Source: Pseudomonas sp. KBW05 (GTDB lineage Bacteria; Pseudomonadota; Gammaproteobacteria; Pseudomonadales; Pseudomonadaceae). Taken from it: DNA of 49,664 nucleotides. The notes beneath the pieces are model-generated. The model was given only the letters and a program-made list of their open reading frames with translations, had not been told where the DNA came from and did no database searches. A program made the position numbers and the translations under genes. The stretch lies in contig NZ_QAJM01000011.1 in assembly GCF_003852405.1 (NCBI RefSeq), positions 1-49,664 on the forward strand, read 5' to 3'. Below, piece by piece: positions 41,102-49,664 of this stretch (position 1 is its first letter; each line of letters starts with the position of its first letter).

Positions 41102-42205
41102 TCAGGCTTGGGATTTGAGGAAAGTCGCCATCAGTTGGTTAACCTGTTCTGCCGCTTCCAACTGCACCATATGCCCCTGCCCCGGCAGCACTTCCACCTG
41201 CGCCTCCAGCCCCTGCGCATGCCGCACCGGGATGATTGCATCATCACTGCCCCAGATCACCAGGCTCGGCTGGCGACCGACCACATGACGCAAGTCCATC
41301 TTCTGCTGCCCGCCGTCAAACAACACGCTGTTCAGCTGACGCAACGCCTGATCCACCCCCTCCAACCGCTTGAACTTGAGCATGTCCTCCAGCATCTGCC
41401 GCGTCACCAATGCGGGATCGCTGAACAGTTGCGTCAGTTGCGGCTTGAGGCCGTTGCGGTTGCTGGCCTCGGCAAACCCTTGTAGGTAATCGCCGTTGAT
41501 ATCCGCGCCGAGACCGGCGCTGGCGATCAGGGTCAGCGAGGCGACGCGCGCGGGGGCCTGGTCGGCAACGGTCAATGAAACCAGGCCGCCCATGGAATGC
41601 CCCGCCAGGTGCACGCGGTCCAACTGGAGATGATCGAGCAGGCCCAACACGGCCTGACTCAGCTCGCCAGCATCCCCGCTGTGCAGCTGCTTGCCCGACT
41701 CGCCATGCCCCGGCAGATCCAGAGCGATCACCCGCCGCTCGGCGGCCAGCGCCGGTTGGTTGAACAGCCAATTGTTCAAGTCGCCGCCAAAGCCATGCAC
41801 CAGCACCAGCGGCGTGCCGCCCTCGCCGAGGTCGAGATAACGCAGCAGACGCCCGCCGATCTCAACTTTCTGCGCACTCGGCCCCGACGCTTCGGCTTCG
41901 GCCGCACTGGCAACAAACCCGGCATTAAAGCTGTCGATCACCGCGTCAATCTCAGCTTCCGTGGCCTCGCCCTCAACAACAATCCCCAACAACGCGCCCA
42001 CCGGCAAGGTCTCATCGCTCAGCGCCAAGACGCGGCGCAGCACGCCACTGAATGGCGCCTCCACACTGCTGGAAATCTTGTCGGTCTCCACATCCAGCAC
42101 TTCCTCGCCCTTCTCCACCCGGTCGCCGGGTTGCTTGAGCCAGATATCGATGCGCCCTTCGGTCATCGACAGCCCCCATTTGGGCATGGTCAGGGTATGG
42201 ATCAT
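41102..42205 (-). CDS. acoC: Acetoin dehydrogenase E2, lipoyl domain fused to alpha/beta hydrolase
   Basis: 367 residues from the ATG at 42205 with AGAGGAA before it. Residues 1-80 are a lipoyl domain (MPKWGLSMTEGRIDIWLKQP) with the lipoylated lysine in VETDKISSSVEAP near residue 42. From about residue 125 the protein is an alpha/beta hydrolase: LVLVHGFGGDLNNWLF, nucleophile serine in LAGHSMGGLVSL near residue 200, and the catalytic histidine in GQGHMVQLE. It transfers the acetyl unit from acetoin cleavage to CoA. The start overlaps the acoB stop by four bases. Confidence 0.93.
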   Translation of the reverse strand: MIHTLTMPKWGLSMTEGRIDIWLKQPGDRVEKGEEVLDVETDKISSSVEAPFSGVLRRVLALSDETLPVGALLGIVVEGEATEAEIDAVIDSFNAGFVASAAEAEASGPSAQKVEIGGRLLRYLDLGEGGTPLVLVHGFGGDLNNWLFNQPALAAERRVIALDLPGHGESGKQLHSGDAGELSQAVLGLLDHLQLDRVHLAGHSMGGLVSLTVADQAPARVASLTLIASAGLGADINGDYLQGFAEASNRNGLKPQLTQLFSDPALVTRQMLEDMLKFKRLEGVDQALRQLNSVLFDGGQQKMDLRHVVGRQPSLVIWGSDDAIIPVRHAQGLEAQVEVLPGQGHMVQLEAAEQVNQLMATFLKSQA

Positions 42206-43221
42206 GCGGCGTTCCTCTTGTCGGCGATCTTCAGCACGGCGGCCTCGATCTTCGCGGCGTTGGGGATGTACAGGTCTTCCAGCGCATCGGAGAACGGCAC
42301 CGGCGTGTGCGGCGCGGTGACCATTTCGATGGGCGCGCGCAGAGAGGAAAACGCCTGCTGGGCAACCAGCGCGCTGATATCGGTGGCAATGGAACAACGT
42401 GGGTTGGACTCGTCGATCACCACCAGCCGCCCGGTTTTCTCCACGCTTTCAAGGATGCTGTCGACGTCCAGCGGGCTGGTGGTGCGCAGGTCCAGCACTT
42501 CGCAGTCGATGCCCTGGCGCGCCAGGTTGGCTGCGGCTTCCAGGGCGATATGCACCATGCGCCCGTAGGTCACCAGGGTCACGTCCTGGCCTTCGCGCAC
42601 AAAGTTGGCTTCGCCGAACGGCACGGTGTACAGCTCTTCCGGCACCTCGCCTTGCAGGCTGTAGAGCATCTTGTGCTCAAGGAAGATCACCGGATCGTTG
42701 TCGCGGATCGCCTGGATCAGCATGCCCTTGGCGTCATACGGCGTGGCTGGGCATACCACCTTGAGGCCGGGAATATGCGTCCACATCGAGGTGAGCATCT
42801 GCGAATGCTGGGCCGCCGCGCGCAGGCCGGCGCCGTACATGGCGCGGATCACCAGTGGCGTGGTGGTCTTGCCGCCGAACATGTAGCGGAACTTCGCCGC
42901 CTGGTTGAGCAGTTGGTCGAGGCAGCAGCCGATAAAGTCGACGAACATCAATTCACACACCGGGCGCATGCCCCGGGTGGCGGCGCCGACGGCCATGCCG
43001 ACGTAGCCGACCTCGGACAACGGCGCGTCCAGCACGCGGTCGGGGAACTGCGGGTACAGACCCTTGGTCACGCCAAGCACACCGCCCCAGGCGTCTTGTT
43101 CACCGGGAGCGCCGGTGCCGCCACTGACGTCCTGACCGATGATGAACACGCTCTGGTCACGGCGCATTTCCTGGGCCAGGGCTTCGTTGATCGCCTGCTG
43201 GTAGCTGATTTTGCGAGCCAT
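42202..43221 (-). CDS. acoB: Acetoin dehydrogenase E1 component, beta subunit
   Basis: 339 residues of the transketolase-pyrimidine family. It begins MARKISYQQAINEALAQEMR, with VFIIGQDVSGGTGAPGEQD, DAPLSEVGYVGMAVGAATRG and AAQHSQMLTSMWTHIPGLKV. The C-terminal transketolase domain contains VTLVTYGRMVHIALEAAANL. With the alpha subunit it cleaves acetoin using thiamine diphosphate. It is 26 bases after acoA and overlaps acoC. Confidence 0.95.
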   Translation of the reverse strand: MARKISYQQAINEALAQEMRRDQSVFIIGQDVSGGTGAPGEQDAWGGVLGVTKGLYPQFPDRVLDAPLSEVGYVGMAVGAATRGMRPVCELMFVDFIGCCLDQLLNQAAKFRYMFGGKTTTPLVIRAMYGAGLRAAAQHSQMLTSMWTHIPGLKVVCPATPYDAKGMLIQAIRDNDPVIFLEHKMLYSLQGEVPEELYTVPFGEANFVREGQDVTLVTYGRMVHIALEAAANLARQGIDCEVLDLRTTSPLDVDSILESVEKTGRLVVIDESNPRCSIATDISALVAQQAFSSLRAPIEMVTAPHTPVPFSDALEDLYIPNAAKIEAAVLKIADKRNAA

Positions 43222-43247
43222 AAGATTCTCTCCAAATGTTGTTTTTA

Positions 43248-44225
43248 TTAGGGATAGGCGACGTAGACATCACTGAGCAGGTCGGCGGCTTGCGGCTTGG
43301 GATCGGACTTGGCGCGGCGCACGGCGTCTTCGATCAACTGCGCGACTTCGCTGTCGATGCGCTCGAATTGCGCCGCGTCCAGCCAGCCCTCGGCGCTGCA
43401 ACGCTGGCGGAACAGTGCCAGGCAGTCGGCGCTTTCCCGCAGGTTTTTCACTTCATCGGGGCCACGATAGGTTTGCGCATCGCCTTCGAAGTGGCCGTAG
43501 AAGCGGCTCAATTTCACTTCCACCAACGTCGGCCCCTGGCCTGTGCGCGCACGCTCGACGGCAACGCCGAGGGCGGCGTGCACGGCGAAGAAGTCATTGC
43601 CATCGACGATCACCCCCGGCATGCCAAAGCCCACGGCACGCTCGGCGATGTCCTTGCACGCCACCGACCAGCCGGAGCCGGTGGCCTCGGCATAGCCGTT
43701 GTTTTCGGCGACGAACAGGCACGGCAACTTCATGATCGCGGCCAGGTTCATCGCTTCAAACACCGCGCCCTCGTTGGAGCCACCATCGCCAAAAAATGCC
43801 ACGGCCACGCCCTGGCTGCCCTTGAGTTTCGATGCCAGCGCCGCGCCGGCCGCCAGCGGTGCGCCGGCACCGACGATGCCGTTGGCACCGAGCATGCCCT
43901 TCTCCTGGTCGGCAATGTGCATGGAGCCGCCCTTGCCGCCGCACACGCCGGTCTTCTTGCCGTAGATCTCGGCCATCATGCCGAACACATCCACGCCCTT
44001 GGCGATGCAATGGCCGTGGCCACGGTGGTTGGAGGCGATGCAATCGTCATCGTTGAGGTGGGCCATGACCCCGGCGGCGCTGGCTTCCTGGCCGGCATAC
44101 AGGTGCACGAAGCCGGGGATCTCGCCGGTGGCGAACTCCACGTGCAGGCGTTCTTCGAAATCACGGATGGTGCGCATCACGGTGTAGGCATGCAGCAATT
44201 GATCGGTGGACAGGTGAGTGGACAT
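43248..44225 (-). CDS. acoA: Acetoin dehydrogenase E1 component, alpha subunit
   Basis: 325 residues from the ATG at 44225 (MSTHLSTDQLLHAYTVMRTI), preceded by TGGAGAA; the upstream extension of the frame crosses the promoter. The thiamine-diphosphate motif is VAFFGDGGSNEGAVFEAMN near residue 145, ending in FVAENNGYAEATG. Other E1-alpha segments are GFVHLYAGQEASAAGVMAHL and NHRGHGHCIAKGVD. It is the first gene of acoABC and sits behind a good sigma-54 promoter. No acoX or dihydrolipoamide dehydrogenase gene is in the cluster, so E3 must come from elsewhere. Confidence 0.95.
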   Translation of the reverse strand: MSTHLSTDQLLHAYTVMRTIRDFEERLHVEFATGEIPGFVHLYAGQEASAAGVMAHLNDDDCIASNHRGHGHCIAKGVDVFGMMAEIYGKKTGVCGGKGGSMHIADQEKGMLGANGIVGAGAPLAAGAALASKLKGSQGVAVAFFGDGGSNEGAVFEAMNLAAIMKLPCLFVAENNGYAEATGSGWSVACKDIAERAVGFGMPGVIVDGNDFFAVHAALGVAVERARTGQGPTLVEVKLSRFYGHFEGDAQTYRGPDEVKNLRESADCLALFRQRCSAEGWLDAAQFERIDSEVAQLIEDAVRRAKSDPKPQAADLLSDVYVAYP

Positions 44226-44288
44226 CTTGTTGTTCTCCAGGTTGTCTCGACACACAAAAGGCTGATCGTGTTCAGCTACAGGGCCTTC

Positions 44289-44304
44289 AGCACAGCCTGT
44301 GCCA
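44289..44304 (-). promoter_or_regulatory. Sigma-54 promoter of acoABC
   Basis: On the minus strand TGGCAC-AGGCT-GTGCT fits the consensus TGGCAC-N5-TTGCW at all but one position, with the GG and GC dinucleotides at the required spacing. Transcription would start about 50 bases before the acoA ATG. A sigma-54 activator (acoR) is encoded divergently. Confidence 0.75.
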
Positions 44305-44415
44305 AGGCCCGGAAAAACCTTGCAAAGCCTTGATCCAGAGCAGTTGTAGTGGTGCGGCACAGCACCGCAGAATGAGACGGTTGATTGCACCGCGCAGGCC
44401 GCGTCTCAGGCGCGA

Positions 44416-44432
44416 TGAGACGCGGCGTCTCA
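44416..44432. promoter_or_regulatory. Candidate AcoR enhancer site upstream of acoABC
   Basis: TGAGACGCGGCGTCTCA is an 8-bp dyad with one central base. It lies about 110 bases upstream of the acoA sigma-54 promoter, the usual distance for an enhancer. Half sites TGAGACG at 44373-44379 and GCGTCTCA at 44401-44408 lie closer in. The same dyad occurs at 47384-47400 before the dehydrogenase gene. Binding by AcoR is inference. Confidence 0.65.
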
Positions 44433-44524
44433 ACCCGGGCAGTTGGTCAGGCCACACTTGTCCCACGCGACCCATGCGCGCTTAATGGCGGGCATAACAA
44501 CAAAGATCGAGAACCGGAGGCCTT

Positions 44525-46387
44525 ATGCTCGCCGCGAACTCCAGGGAACACGTCGACTGCGTCAGTCGTGTGGTCCGCAATGCCGACCGCCTGCCCCAGG
44601 CGCCGGTGCCGTCGCTGATTTTCGATTCGTGGCGGCGTTCCATGGAGCAACACCACCTCGACCCCGGTTCCTTGCAGGGGCCACGCATCCTCAGCGAACC
44701 CTTGCTCAAGGAATGCCGCGAGCGCGCCGAACTGTTCATGCGCATCGCCGGCGAGGCCGTCGGCCAACTGCACCACCGTGTGCGCCAGGCCGACTACTGC
44801 GTGATGCTCACCGACGCCCAGGGACAGACCATCGACCACCGCGTGGACACGGCGATACGCACCGACTGCCGCAAGGCCGGCCTGTACCTCGGCACCTGCT
44901 GGTCGGAAGCCGAAGAAGGCACCTGCGGCGTGGCCACAGTGCTCACCAGCAAAGCCGCCGTGACCGTGCACAAGCGCGACCACTTTCGCGCCGCGTTCAT
45001 CGGCCTGACCTGCTCCGCGGCGCCGATCTTCGATCCCCAGGGCAACCTGCTCGGGGTGATGGACGCCTCTGCGCTGAAATCCCCGGATGACCGACGCAGC
45101 CAGCACTTGGTACGCCAGCTAGTGGCGCAAAGTGCCGAAGCCATCGAAAACGCCTTCTTCATGCACAGCGCCCGCGAGCGCTGGGTGTTGCAGGCCCACA
45201 GCACGCCGGGTTTTGTCGACAGCCAACCCGACCTGCTGCTGGCCTGGGACCGCGACGGCCGCCTGCATGCCTTGAACAGCAAGGCGCGCCAGGCCCTGCG
45301 CCTGCGCTTTGGCCAGGTGCCGGCACATATCGGCGAGGTGTTCGACCTCGACGCGTTGCGCGCAGTGACCGATCAATCCGCCCAGCAATTGCACTGGCTG
45401 GGGCAGCCTGGCGCCCTGCACGCACGCGTAAACGCGCCCCGCCGCACACCGGCACGCACCGCGCTGGCCCCTCAGGTTGATGCGCGGGTGGAAGAACATC
45501 TGCGCCTGGCCGTAAGGGTCAAGGACCGCAACCTGCCGGTGCTGGTGCAGGGCGAAACCGGCGCCGGCAAGGAAGTCTTCGCCCGCCAACTGCATGAGCG
45601 CAGCGCCCGTCGCACCGGGCCGTTTGTGGCAGTGAACTGCGCGGCGATCCCCGAGAACCTGATTGAAAGCGAGCTGTTCGGCTATGTCGCCGGGGCCTTT
45701 ACCGGTGCGTCCAGCAAAGGCATGCCGGGGCTGCTGGTGCAGGCCGATGGCGGCACCTTGTTCCTTGATGAAATCGGCGACATGCCGCTGGCCTTGCAGA
45801 CGCGCCTGCTGCGGGTGATGGCCGAGGGCGAAGTGGCCCCGCTGGGCGCGGCAAAGACCCGCGCGGTGGATATCCAGGTGATCTGCGCCAGCCACCGCGA
45901 CTTGGCGGTATTGGTGGGTGAAGGCCGCTTTCGCGAAGATCTGTACTTTCGCCTCGGCTGCGCACGCTTCTGCCTGCCGCCGTTGCGCGAGCGCACGGAC
46001 AAGCTGGCGCTGATCAACCGCTTGCTGGAGCAGGAAGCACGTAACAGTGGCGTTTCAGTGGGCATCGGCCAGGCAGCGCTGGAGTTGCTGCTGGGCTACG
46101 CCTGGCCGGGGAATGTACGGCAACTGCGGCATGTTTTGGCGTATGCCTGTGCGGTGTGTGAGGGCGGCACGGTGCAAGTGGCGGATTTGCCGGTGGAAGT
46201 GCGTGGGGAGCAGATTGAAGCGTTGGTTGAAGAGAGCGTGAGCCCCGAAAGGCAGAGAGTCCTGGATGCTTTGATTCGCCATCGCTGGAAGCCTTTGCCG
46301 ACCGCGCAGGCATTGGGGATTTCACGGGCAACCCTCTACCGCAGGGTCAACCAACTAGGCATCGACATGCCCAACAAAACCACCTGA
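44525..46387 (+). CDS. acoR: Sigma-54-dependent activator of acetoin catabolism
   Basis: 620 residues; GGAGG stands close before the ATG. The N-terminal sensor region (about residues 60-230) is GAF-like and contains [20 protein letters not shown] and [16 protein letters not shown]. The central AAA+ domain has Walker [15 protein letters not shown] near residue 342, the sigma-54 contact loop GAFTGA near residue 389 and Walker [12 protein letters not shown]. The C-terminal Fis-type helix-turn-helix is [19 protein letters not shown]. It is divergent from acoABC and convergent with the butanediol dehydrogenase gene. It should activate both in response to acetoin or a related compound. Confidence 0.93.
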   Translation: MLAANSREHVDCVSRVVRNADRLPQAPVPSLIFDSWRRSMEQHHLDPGSLQGPRILSEPLLKECRERAELFMRIAGEAVGQLHHRVRQADYCVMLTDAQGQTIDHRVDTAIRTDCRKAGLYLGTCWSEAEEGTCGVATVLTSKAAVTVHKRDHFRAAFIGLTCSAAPIFDPQGNLLGVMDASALKSPDDRRSQHLVRQLVAQSAEAIENAFFMHSARERWVLQAHSTPGFVDSQPDLLLAWDRDGRLHALNSKARQALRLRFGQVPAHIGEVFDLDALRAVTDQSAQQLHWLGQPGALHARVNAPRRTPARTALAPQVDARVEEHLRLAVRVKDRNLPVLVQGETGAGKEVFARQLHERSARRTGPFVAVNCAAIPENLIESELFGYVAGAFTGASSKGMPGLLVQADGGTLFLDEIGDMPLALQTRLLRVMAEGEVAPLGAAKTRAVDIQVICASHRDLAVLVGEGRFREDLYFRLGCARFCLPPLRERTDKLALINRLLEQEARNSGVSVGIGQAALELLLGYAWPGNVRQLRHVLAYACAVCEGGTVQVADLPVEVRGEQIEALVEESVSPERQRVLDALIRHRWKPLPTAQALGISRATLYRRVNQLGIDMPNKTT

Positions 46388-46403
46388 CACAATGGGATCA
46401 AAA

Positions 46404-46492
46404 TGTGGGAGCTGGCTTGCCTGCGATAGCGGTGTATCAGAACCAAATGGGCAAGCTGACCCACCGCTATCGCAGGCAAGCCAGCTCCCACA
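46404..46492. repeat. BIME between convergent genes, second REP type
   Basis: An inverted pair of the sister REP type (TGTGGGAGCTGGCTTGCCTG and CGATAGCGG, with the reverse arm ending at 46492). It lies between the stops of acoR and the short-chain dehydrogenase gene. Confidence 0.9.
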
Positions 46493-46515
46493 CTAGATCG
46501 AGCATATCTTGAGGT

Positions 46516-47295
46516 TTAGCGGTAGACCAGGCCACCATCGATCAGCGGCGCTTGGCCGGTCATGTAATCCGCATCCGGCCCCGCCAGGAACGAGACCAAC
46601 CCCGCCACATCCTCCGGCGTCTCCGCGCGGCCCAACGCTATGCCATCCACGTACTTCTTGTACGTCGCGCCAATCTCGGCGCCGGTAATCTCAGCCATGC
46701 GCTTGTCGATTTCGACCCACATATCCGTGCCCACCACACCCGGGCAGTACGCATTCACCGTGATCCCCGCGCTCGCCAATTCCTTGGCCGCCGCCTGGGT
46801 CAATGCGCGCACGGCAAACTTGGTGGCCGAGTACACGCCGAGCAGCGCAAACCCTTCATGGCCGGCGATGGAGCAGGCATTGATGATCTTGCCCTTTTGC
46901 TTGAGCGCCTTGAATTTCTTGCCGGCAGCCTGGATACCCCACAGCACGCCCTGCACGTTGATGCCCAAGGTGCGTTCGACTTGCTCCGGGCTCACGTCCA
47001 GCAGCGAATCGATCTGCGCCACCCCGGCGTTGTTGACGATGATGTCAAAGCCGCCAAGTGTCTGGTGTGCATGTTCAACGGCGGCCACCACTTGCTCCAG
47101 CTTGGATACATCAGCGACAAATACCGCCGCCTTGCGGCCCAGGCCGACCACTTCGGCGGCCACGGCTTCGAGCTTGGCGCCATTGATGTCCACCAGGGCG
47201 ATGTCGGCACCGTCCTGTGCCAGGCGCAAGGCAATGGCCCGGCCGATGCCCTGCCCGGCGCCGGTGACCAGCGCAACTTTTCCAGCAATAGCCAT
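46516..47295 (-). CDS. Short-chain dehydrogenase: acetoin reductase / 2,3-butanediol dehydrogenase type
   Basis: 259 residues from the ATG at 47295, which has CAGGAGA before it (a start five codons earlier is less likely). It is a classical SDR: cofactor motif TGAGQGIG at residues 11-18, VDIN and ADVS segments favouring NAD, NNAG, catalytic serine in NACSIAG, then YSATK with Tyr near 152 and Lys near 156. The C-terminal part ([36 protein letters not shown]) is like BudC/ButA meso-2,3-butanediol dehydrogenases. It would oxidise 2,3-butanediol to acetoin, feeding AcoABC. The shared palindrome upstream supports membership of the aco regulon. Confidence 0.88.
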   Translation of the reverse strand: MAIAGKVALVTGAGQGIGRAIALRLAQDGADIALVDINGAKLEAVAAEVVGLGRKAAVFVADVSKLEQVVAAVEHAHQTLGGFDIIVNNAGVAQIDSLLDVSPEQVERTLGINVQGVLWGIQAAGKKFKALKQKGKIINACSIAGHEGFALLGVYSATKFAVRALTQAAAKELASAGITVNAYCPGVVGTDMWVEIDKRMAEITGAEIGATYKKYVDGIALGRAETPEDVAGLVSFLAGPDADYMTGQAPLIDGGLVYR

Positions 47296-47383
47296 GACAC
47301 TCTCCTGCAATCGATGAGGGAAGCCTTGTCTATCGCAGGTCCATGCCAGCGCTGTCGAGGCGCAACGGGATTGGCGTGAGGGC

Positions 47384-47400
47384 TGAGACGGGGCGTCTCA
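47384..47400. promoter_or_regulatory. Candidate AcoR site upstream of the butanediol dehydrogenase gene
   Basis: TGAGACGGGGCGTCTCA repeats the dyad found before acoABC (TGAGACG...CGTCTCA). It lies 89 bases before the dehydrogenase ATG. A nearby TGGCAT-N4-CTGCG on the minus strand (47334-47348) resembles a sigma-54 promoter but is one base short in spacing. The dyad also lies upstream of the divergent receptor gene. Confidence 0.6.
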
Positions 47401-47489
47401 AGCCGCGAATCATTCTCGAAACCTTGTAAAACCACGCACTTATGCCTAGCTTATGCGCCCCCCGCCCTGCGCTTTAAGGCCCTGCCCCC

Positions 47490-49640
47490 ATGGTTTTGCG
47501 TTTTCGTCCCGTTGTCACCTCACGTTTCGCCCTCGGCCTGCTGCTGAGCGGCAGTCTTGGCAACAGCTTTGCGGCTGAGCTGGAACTGCCGGCGGTGAAC
47601 GTCCAAGGCCAGGATGAGTCCGGCCTGAGCAGCCAAACCGCGTCGGTGGGTGGCTTCGATGAAGCCCCGCTGCTGGACACCCCCGCCTCGATCACCGTGC
47701 TCAATGCCGTGCGGATCAAGGACCAGCAAGCGCGCCTGCTCAGCGAACTGCTGCGCAACGATGCCTCGGTGGGCGACAGCTACGCGCCCATTGGCTACTA
47801 CGAAAACTTCGTGGTGCGCGGGTTCTCGCTGAATGCGGCGAGCAGCTACAAGATCAACGGGCGCACCATCACCGGCGAGCAGAACGTCGCCCTGGAAAAC
47901 AAGCAACAGGTGGAAGTGCTCAAGGGCCTCGCCGGCTTGCAGAGCGGGATTTCCGAGCCCAGCGGCGTGATCAACTACGTGACCAAGCGCCCGGAAGAGG
48001 TGCGTTCGGTGACGGTGTCTACCGATGATCGCGGCAGCGGTTATATCGCCACCGACGTCGGCGGTTGGTTTGGCAGCGAAAAACAGTTCGGCCTGCGCGC
48101 CAACGTCGCCCATGAAGATTTGAATTCCTACGTCGAACACGCCAATGGCCAGCGCGATTTCCTGTCCCTGGCCTTCGACTGGAACATCAGCCCCGACGCC
48201 GTGCTGCAACTGGACGCCGAATACCAGGACAAGCAACAGCGCTCGGTGCCGGGTTATCAGCTACTGGGCGGCACCGAAGTGCCCCACGACGCTTCGCCGA
48301 AGAAACTGCTGGGGCACCAGAGTGGGTCCAAGCAAGTGGGCATTGATTCGCTGAACCTCAACGGCAAGTTTGAGTACCGTTTCAGTGATCAGTGGAAAGG
48401 CAGCGTGAGTGCGGCGCGCAGCAAGGTGGTGATTGACGATTACAGTTCGTTTGCCTACGGCTGCTTTTACGTGACCGATTGCGGCCTCGCCACCTTCGGC
48501 CCCACGGGCGACTACGACATCTACGACTACCGCAGCCCCGACGACACCCGCCGTGACGACGAAGTGCAGGCGGCGATGACCGGGCTGTTCGACACCGGTG
48601 GCCTGGGCCATGAGCTGACCTTCGGCACCAGCGCCTTCCGCCGGGTGATCGACAAGCGCAAGTCGGTCAACGAATACATCGGCAGCTCCAATATCAACAC
48701 CGACGCGCCGACCTTCACGCCCACCGACGTGCCGCTGAACGACAAGCACCGTCGCCTCGACAGCCGCCAATATGGCCTGTTCGTCACCGACCGCATCCGT
48801 TTCAACGAGCAATGGCAAACCATCATCGGCGGGCGCGAAGTGCGTCTGGATGAAAAGGCCTTCGATAAGAATGGCGATCAGGAACGCCACACGCAGAAAT
48901 ACCAATTCCTGCCCCAAGCGTCGCTGATCTACAAACCCGTGGAAAACGTGTCGCTGTACACCAGCTACAGCAAGGGTCTGTCCCTTGGCGGTGAAGCGCC
49001 GTGGACAACCACCAACGACGGCGAAACCCTCGCCCCCACCACCTCCCGCCAGATCGAAGCCGGGGTGAAATACGACTGGCGCCGCATCAGCTTCGCCGCC
49101 GCCGTGTTCCAGACCCGCCAGGCCTACCAATACGCCAAGCCGGACGGCACGGGCCTGTTCAACTACGTGCAACAAGGCGAACAAAAGAACACCGGCCTGG
49201 AACTGTCAGCCAATGGCTGGGCCACCGAACGCTTGCAGATCGCAACCAGCGTCGCCGCCATTCGCGCACGCGTCACCGGCAGCGGCACCCCGCAATACGA
49301 AGGCCACCAGGCGATCAACGTACCCAAGCTGCGCGCCAGTGTGTATGCGGACTATGCGTTGCCGTGGGTCAACGGCCTGGCGGTGCTGGGCGGTGTGCAA
49401 TACAGCGCGAAGAAATCGGCCAATCGCGACGGCACCGTTGAGGTAGGGGATTACGCGGTGGTGAATGTGGGCAGCCGCTACACCACCAAGGTGGACGGCT
49501 ATGAAACGGTGTTTCGCCTGAGCGTCGACAACCTGTTCGACAAGCGCTACTGGCGCGACGCGGGCGAGTACATGGGTGATGACTATCTGTTCCAGGGCGC
49601 GCCGCTGACGGCGCGCCTGAGTGCCTCCGTCAACTTCTGA
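47490..49640 (+). CDS. TonB-dependent siderophore receptor
   Basis: 716 residues. The signal peptide runs to about residue 29 (LLLSGSLGNSFA-AE), and a TonB-box-like segment follows (ELPAVNVQG). The plug domain has DTPASITVLNAVRIKDQQ, YENFVVRGFSLNAAS, QQVEVLKGLAGLQSGISEPS and GVINYVTKRP, typical of the siderophore receptor group. The remainder is the beta-barrel (VSLYTSYSKGLSLGGEAPW, then FDKRYWRD) ending SASVNF with the C-terminal phenylalanine needed for barrel insertion. It lacks the N-terminal signalling domain of FecA/FpvA-type transducers. The siderophore is unknown. No iron-sigma genes lie beside it; a weak Fur-like half site (GAATCATTCTC) lies at 47407-47417. Confidence 0.9.
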   Translation: MVLRFRPVVTSRFALGLLLSGSLGNSFAAELELPAVNVQGQDESGLSSQTASVGGFDEAPLLDTPASITVLNAVRIKDQQARLLSELLRNDASVGDSYAPIGYYENFVVRGFSLNAASSYKINGRTITGEQNVALENKQQVEVLKGLAGLQSGISEPSGVINYVTKRPEEVRSVTVSTDDRGSGYIATDVGGWFGSEKQFGLRANVAHEDLNSYVEHANGQRDFLSLAFDWNISPDAVLQLDAEYQDKQQRSVPGYQLLGGTEVPHDASPKKLLGHQSGSKQVGIDSLNLNGKFEYRFSDQWKGSVSAARSKVVIDDYSSFAYGCFYVTDCGLATFGPTGDYDIYDYRSPDDTRRDDEVQAAMTGLFDTGGLGHELTFGTSAFRRVIDKRKSVNEYIGSSNINTDAPTFTPTDVPLNDKHRRLDSRQYGLFVTDRIRFNEQWQTIIGGREVRLDEKAFDKNGDQERHTQKYQFLPQASLIYKPVENVSLYTSYSKGLSLGGEAPWTTTNDGETLAPTTSRQIEAGVKYDWRRISFAAAVFQTRQAYQYAKPDGTGLFNYVQQGEQKNTGLELSANGWATERLQIATSVAAIRARVTGSGTPQYEGHQAINVPKLRASVYADYALPWVNGLAVLGGVQYSAKKSANRDGTVEVGDYAVVNVGSRYTTKVDGYETVFRLSVDNLFDKRYWRDAGEYMGDDYLFQGAPLTARLSASVNF

Positions 49641-49649
49641 CGCAAAACC

Positions 49650-49664
49650 TGTGGCGAGGGAGCT
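49650..49664. repeat. Truncated start of a GTGGCGAGGGAGCT repeat
   Basis: TGTGGCGAGGGAGCT begins ten bases after the receptor stop and is cut by the window edge. It matches the left arm of the perfect palindrome at 10041-10076, so a hairpin at the end of the receptor gene is expected outside the window. Confidence 0.6.

Noticed and set aside
47399-47417. Fur box before the siderophore receptor
   Set aside because: Only about 11 of 19 positions match the consensus, mostly in one half; not strong enough to list as a site.

Overview
The window is a stretch of chromosome from a fluorescent Pseudomonas, most likely the P. fluorescens group. The basis is the GC-rich coding style with long antisense shadow frames, the short interspersed REP/BIME repeats built on GTGGGAGCGGGCTTGC and GTGGGAGCTGGCTTGC, and the gene families present. 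No rRNA, tRNA, CRISPR array, insertion sequence or prophage was seen. Assignments come from reading translated sequence and family motifs; no database search was run.

Layout. 1-2760: edge of a repeat, a glycine-betaine-type ABC binding protein and three small hypothetical genes. 2769-5311: a chemoreceptor with its sensor region after the signalling domain, and a DksA-like protein with only two of the four zinc cysteines. 5312-10018: one very large gene for a dermonecrotic-toxin-like (DUF6543-type) protein. 10107-23207: a complete-looking myo-inositol catabolic and uptake cluster (iolC-E-B-D-G, an extra dehydrogenase, binding protein, ATPase and permease on the minus strand) with a divergent RpiR-family regulator; identical-pattern palindromes lie at its two likely promoters. 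23326-29310: a CusCBA-type copper/silver efflux operon led by a small Met/Cys-rich exported protein. 29337-32089: a MocR regulator divergent from a Bcr/CflA drug exporter. 32147-33121: a 24-residue hydrophobic peptide gene and a four-helix membrane protein. 33533-35585: an OmpR-type two-component system. 35722-36132: an SRPBCC protein. 36190-40969: a polyamine-type module (gamma-glutamyl oxidase, PotF-like binding protein, glutamine-synthetase-like ligase) and a divergent AraC regulator. 41102-47295: acetoin catabolism (acoA, acoB, acoC, sigma-54 activator acoR, and a butanediol/acetoin dehydrogenase). 47490-49640: a TonB-dependent siderophore receptor.

How the parts work together. IolR probably represses the inositol genes through TGGAA-N6-TTCCA sites. 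AcoR probably activates acoABC from a sigma-54 promoter through a TGAGAC...GTCTCA palindrome, and the same palindrome upstream of the butanediol dehydrogenase places that gene in the same regulon. BIME hairpins lie at five convergent gene ends and a related palindrome at a sixth; two more BIMEs lie inside the iol operon. The least understood items are the giant toxin-like gene, the 24-residue peptide with its membrane partner, the Met/Cys-rich leader of the cus operon and a 58-codon frame upstream of the inositol binding-protein gene.
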